Shown in pieces: positions 60,703 through 64,000 of a stretch of 64,000 nt of DNA. Origin of the DNA: Pagrus major (lineage: Eukaryota; Chordata; Actinopteri; Spariformes; Sparidae); NCBI RefSeq assembly GCF_040436345.1, contig NC_133237.1, positions 24,309,749-24,373,748 of the forward strand. Direction: 5' to 3'. The first letter of the stretch is position 1. Every line of letters starts with the position of its first letter. The notes under the pieces are model-generated. The model saw only the letters and a program-made list of their open reading frames with translations. It was not told where the DNA came from and searched no databases. The position numbers and the translations under genes are program-made.

Positions 60703-61828
60703 TTGTATTTAAGTAAATAGCATTTTTCTTGTTGGAGCTGGTCAGGATGGAGCTTGTTTTATCTTCTCTAAGTATAGTTTAGTAGTTTATTCCAGTCGTC
60801 ACAACCTTTGACAGACTTATTGGAGGAGATGATTAATTAGTTTATTAGTTTATCACTATAAGCACCACCTATAACATCATGACATCAGAGCACGATGATT
60901 AATGTAGTGATTTTAGAGGAAACTGCCAACAACTCCTACTGCTGGTAAATTCACAAGGGTCATCAGTCGTTTAAATCTTGGAATTAAAGCCAAATGGTTG
61001 TAAACCACGTGTTTTATCTTTAACAACACGTAGTATTTTATAATTGAGACAGTTTTTTTAATCTATATTTGCCTCTGAAATGAAGAAGCGTACGATAAAA
61101 TGTAAATTTTTTCAGGAAAGTTCAAATACAAGTACAGCACGTGTCTTATCGAGTTACAAGTTCTCAGTTGTTGAGTTGTTTTTTCTTATTGTTTCACAAA
61201 ATCAAATTAAATATGTAAAACTTAAACTTGCCCCGGACCAGTTAAAGCTTTACACTGAGGTGGGACCACACAAATATTTGAAGGTCAGCCGTGCGGCGTT
61301 CAGAATCTCAGGAACGTCATGTCCTTCAGCAGTAAAAGCATTCCTCTCGTATTGTGTAATGATACACAAAGGAGCGGATATGTACATATTTCTTTAATCC
61401 ACTGTAGTAGCATTCATTTCAAACAGTGAAGCCCAGCCCCTCGGGTTATTTCACACTCTTCACTGTCATTGTCACAGACATTTGCGTTAAAAAGAGTTTC
61501 TTTGTGATCGAGGACAGATAATGCTGAGAACGGAAGCAGCCATGTAGACGATGTGATGTGAAGTATGCAGTCAAACAGGTAGCAGCCAAACAATTAGTTA
61601 CATCACCCAGCAGCTGAAGCACAATACAAACCAACACATAACAGCAGCTACTGAAGCCCTGATGTCAGTTTTCATGTGATTCCTGATATTTATCTTTCTG
61701 ACAGTCACGTAGGAAACACACTCAGGTTGTATAACATGATCATAAATGATTCACAGGTCTGATTTCTGTCTATAAGCAGCGTTTTTGAGCAGTGAAACAG
61801 AAGGTAACTGAGCCCAGCGTGGTCTTAC

Positions 61829-61980
61829 CTGTTGGAGGATCCTGTCCAGAAAACCAGTGCAGTCGGTCGGCACAGCTTCTGTTCACAGTTTCAGGTGTTA
61901 ATACATAGATACTGCAGTCGGTGTACACTCAACAGGTGCACTTAGGTGAGTGTGTGTTATCTAGGAAAGAGGCAGTGCTT
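61829..61980 (-). other. Predicted 5' untranslated exon of the TRIM gene
   Basis: On the minus strand a consensus donor (CCTCCAACAG then gtaaga) stands at 61828/61827 about 1.7 kb upstream of the acceptor that directly precedes the TRIM start codon (60153). The exon contains no long frame. The 5' limit is a guess, and the spliced link is inferred from the matching acceptor. Confidence 0.4.
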
Positions 61981-62081
61981 CACACAAAGGCACTCTCAGT
62001 CCAGACTCCACCCTGAATGTTATCTGAGCTACACTTTAACTAAACCTACAGCAAGACACCAGGAAGTGTAGGACAAGTGTG

Positions 62082-62087
62082 TTTATT
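62082..62087 (-). terminator. Alternative distal poly(A) signal for the GIMAP-like gene
   Basis: TTTATT on the plus strand (AATAAA on the minus), 940 nt beyond the GIMAP stop codon. A second candidate lies much nearer at 62961-62966. Confidence 0.25.
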
Positions 62088-62439
62088 CAAAAGATTTACA
62101 GTTCAAACCAGCCATGAGATTTACGAACATCCTGTGACACAACAGTATCAAAGTAGAGAACAAGTCAAGTTTGTGTTTCAGCACATTGAATGTATAAAAT
62201 ATGAACAGAGAATCTCGGTCTGTGTACAGGACAGCCATTATCTTCTTACGTCACGCCCGGGGTGGGAAGCTCAAATGCTGTTAAAGAGGATTTAATGTCG
62301 TACTGCTGTGCTCCCGGTTGCAATTAAGTCATATAAATGTAAAGTATCTGACCAATCATTGTCTTTTCACAGCCTCCTGGTTGATCAGCAGCTGACAAGA
62401 CAACAGATAGTGACATCCAGAGGAACATCAGGCAACACA

Positions 62440-62966
62440 AACTAAATATTTTTGACAAGACGATGAGACAATTTCAAGCCATGTTTGTGGAAAGAAAACC
62501 AAATATTTTGGACGAAACATTGGGACACTTTCCAGCCGTGTTTGTGGTAACAAGAACATGAGATGTTGGGACAATTTGCAGCTGTGTTAATGGCAAGAAA
62601 ACCAATTTTTTTTTTTGACGAGATGTCTGGACACTTTCCAGACAAGTTTGTGGTTCCAAATTAGATATTTTTGAGGAGACATTGGGACAATTTCCAGCCG
62701 AGTTTGTGGTAACAAACCAAATATTTTTGAAGAGACATTAGCACAATTTCCAGCCATGTATGTGGTAACAGAACTAGATACTTTTGACGGGACGTCAGGA
62801 TAATTTCCAGCTGTGGCGACGGAACCAGGTAAACATGATCGTTTTCTAACCCTAACCGAGTGATTTTTGTGCCTACACCTAACCAAACTATCACAAATGA
62901 CCTGAACCTAAAGAAAAATTTCAACATATCTGTGGTTTGCAGAAATGTACATCGCCAACATTTATT
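62440..62966 (+). mobile_element. Family A element with expanded minisatellite of about 57-bp monomers
   Basis: Six to seven consecutive monomers, each running TATTTTTGACGAGACATTGG, GACAATTTCCAGCC, GTGTTTGTGGTAACAAAACC with small changes, fill 62446-62830. The family tail follows: GGTAAACATGATCGTTTTCT, CCTAACC block, AACCTAAAGAAAAATTTC and the terminal GTGGTTTGCAGAAATGTACA then CAACATTTATT. Copies elsewhere have one to three monomers, so this one has expanded. The tail ends about 60 nt from the GIMAP stop codon. Confidence 0.75.
62961..62966 (-). terminator. Candidate poly(A) signal of the GIMAP-like gene, inside the family A end
   Basis: TTTATT on the plus strand (AATAAA on the minus), about 57 nt beyond the stop codon. 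The hexamer belongs to the conserved right end of the family A element (CAACATTTATT), so the transposon may supply the 3' end of this gene. Confidence 0.4.
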
Positions 62967-63022
62967 TTAGTAGTCAGCTTGTTGTATTGCTGAAAAACAG
63001 GTCAAAGGTCAGTACGTCGCTG

Positions 63023-64000
63023 TCACTGACGCGGACCTGCAAAGAAGCGATTGATGAAGATCGAGTTAAAGTTGAGTCTGGCAGGAGGAGCCGTTCTGTC
63101 CTCCATGTGCTTTATCGCTACCTGGGCTGTTCCTCCTGCTGATCCACCTACAGCTCCGCCTATGATCCCATACAGAACCATCCCACCTGGACCCTCTATA
63201 GCCCCAAACAGCGCACCCACGACAGCTCCCACAACAAACCCCGTCCCCAGTCCTCTGGCCAGGGAAGTCCTGACCCATCCATTGTCCATCTCCGCCTTGG
63301 CTCTGATCTCTGCTCCGACGCTGGTGGTGTAGGCGTCCTGCTGCTGATACAACTCCTCCGCTATGTACTGCTTCTCCATCTCAGTCCAGGCCTTCTTTAT
63401 CTCTGCTGCCCTCTGCTTCCTCAGCCTCTTCTCCTCCTTCTTCACGCAGTCCTCGGCCTTCTGGAAAGTTCTGCTGGAGAAGAAGCCCCCTCCTAAGGAG
63501 GCTGTCATCCTCTCTATCTTCTGCAGCAGCTCTCGGTCCCGGCTGCGATCTCTCCAGTTCTTGCTGAAAACGTGAAAGCGCCCGCCGTACTTCTCGATCA
63601 GTTCTCTCAGGTGCCAGTCGGTCTTCTGCACCCTGTTTTCCAGCGTCGCTGCCTCCACGTTTCCTTCATAGGCCAGGAGGATGATGCAGTGCCTCAGACA
63701 GTGTCTTCCAAAGCGTTCCCTCATCAGTTTCGGGGCTCTCATTTCATTCGGGGAGATGGTCTCCATGTCGAAGGCAATAAGGAAGGCGTGGGGACCAGGA
63801 ATACATAAGCACTTCTGCCTCCTCAGCTCCATCTTCCTCTTGGGCCGAGAAATATCCTTGTCGTAGATGTTCGGGCCGTTGATCACAGCCACTCGTCTGC
63901 CAGCCAGCTCTCCGGTGTTCTTCCTGCTGTCAGAGATGCTGCTGATGTCTTTAGAGAACACCTCCCTCCCCAGTATGGCATTTGTTAGGAGGAACTGTGT
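63023..64000 (-). CDS. GIMAP/AIG1-like protein, 3' part (runs off the window)
   Basis: GIMAPs are septin-like GTPases of lymphocytes that act at membranes, and fish have many. The frame is open from the window edge to the stop at 63023-63025: 325 residues without an intron, typical of the single large last exon. The edge starts within the P-loop helix (LLTNAILGREVF); the P-loop itself lies outside. Family landmarks follow: KNTGELAGRRVAVI, CIPGPHAFLIAF, ERFGRHCLRHCIILL and the conserved-box end KYGGRFHVFSKN. The G3 position reads INGPN instead of DTPG, and the G4 region reads AYEGN instead of the usual TxxD-type motif, so nucleotide binding may be weak or lost. A charged helix (about 63290-63500) leads to a glycine-rich hydrophobic stretch (63110-63265) and the tail FFAGPRQ. 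Start codon not in the window. Confidence 0.85.
   Translation of the reverse strand, partial: TQFLLTNAILGREVFSKDISSISDSRKNTGELAGRRVAVINGPNIYDKDISRPKRKMELRRQKCLCIPGPHAFLIAFDMETISPNEMRAPKLMRERFGRHCLRHCIILLAYEGNVEAATLENRVQKTDWHLRELIEKYGGRFHVFSKNWRDRSRDRELLQKIERMTASLGGGFFSSRTFQKAEDCVKKEEKRLRKQRAAEIKKAWTEMEKQYIAEELYQQQDAYTTSVGAEIRAKAEMDNGWVRTSLARGLGTGFVVGAVVGALFGAIEGPGGMVLYGIIGGAVGGSAGGTAQVAIKHMEDRTAPPARLNFNSIFINRFFAGPRQ

Noticed and set aside
61860-61925. An interferon-response element near the TRIM leader (GAAACTGTGAAC)
   Set aside because: Only one full GAAA half-site, and the match to the GAAANNGAAA consensus is incomplete.
63051-63866. Plus-strand open frames opposite the GIMAP-like gene
   Set aside because: Shadow frames of the minus-strand coding sequence. 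They have no family resemblance.
1-64000. Retroviral, LTR, Polinton or CRISPR-like structures
   Set aside because: No long terminal repeats, recognisable viral-type protein frames or regularly spaced direct repeats were found. The repeats present are MITE-, SINE- or satellite-like.

Overview
The window is vertebrate nuclear DNA, most likely from a percomorph teleost. The reasons are spliced genes with GT-AG introns, several short interspersed repeat families that I recognise from teleost genomes, and fish-type TRIM, GIMAP and claudin genes. The species assignment is inference; I had no search tool. I see no retroviral, LTR or Polinton remnants and no bacterial-type operons.

Layout. (1) About 1-28.9 kb is gene-poor. 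It holds dispersed repeats, MITE-like elements, one tRNA-derived SINE and one isolated candidate coding exon on the minus strand (5317-5466). (2) About 29.0-52.9 kb is a compact housekeeping block. slc25a10 (mitochondrial dicarboxylate carrier, minus, 11 exons, 286 codons) and mrpl12 (mitochondrial ribosomal protein bL12m, minus, 5 exons, 191 codons) come first. mettl26 (predicted methyltransferase, plus, 205 codons) follows, head-to-head with mrpl12. hgs (HRS/ESCRT-0, minus, 20 exons, 758 codons) is last and converges tail-to-tail with mettl26. I reconstructed all exon junctions of these four genes from splice sites and reading frame, and each gives an uninterrupted protein of about the family's usual length. 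(3) About 53-64 kb holds fish immune and epithelial genes, all on the minus strand: an intronless claudin, a TRIM-type RING/coiled-coil/PRY-SPRY gene with no B-box, and the 3' part of a GIMAP (AIG1)-like gene that runs off the window edge.

How the genes relate. slc25a10 and mrpl12 both serve mitochondria (substrate exchange and translation). hgs sorts ubiquitinated cargo at endosomes. The TRIM and GIMAP genes are probable immune effectors, and the claudin is a tight-junction protein. Linkage of slc25a10, mrpl12 and hgs matches, from memory, the order on human 17q25.3. mettl26 between them does not, because the human gene is on 16p13.3.

Most distinctive signals. One MITE-like family occurs in at least four copies, and one copy carries a tandem array of about 57-bp monomers next to the GIMAP gene. 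A 250-bp array holds five perfect CACATGTG palindromes. The TRIM gene lacks its B-box and has an 87-bp intron that stays open in frame. The GIMAP-like protein has degenerate GTPase motifs and a glycine-zipper-like hydrophobic tail. An unexplained open frame with a C-terminal membrane segment sits inside an hgs intron.
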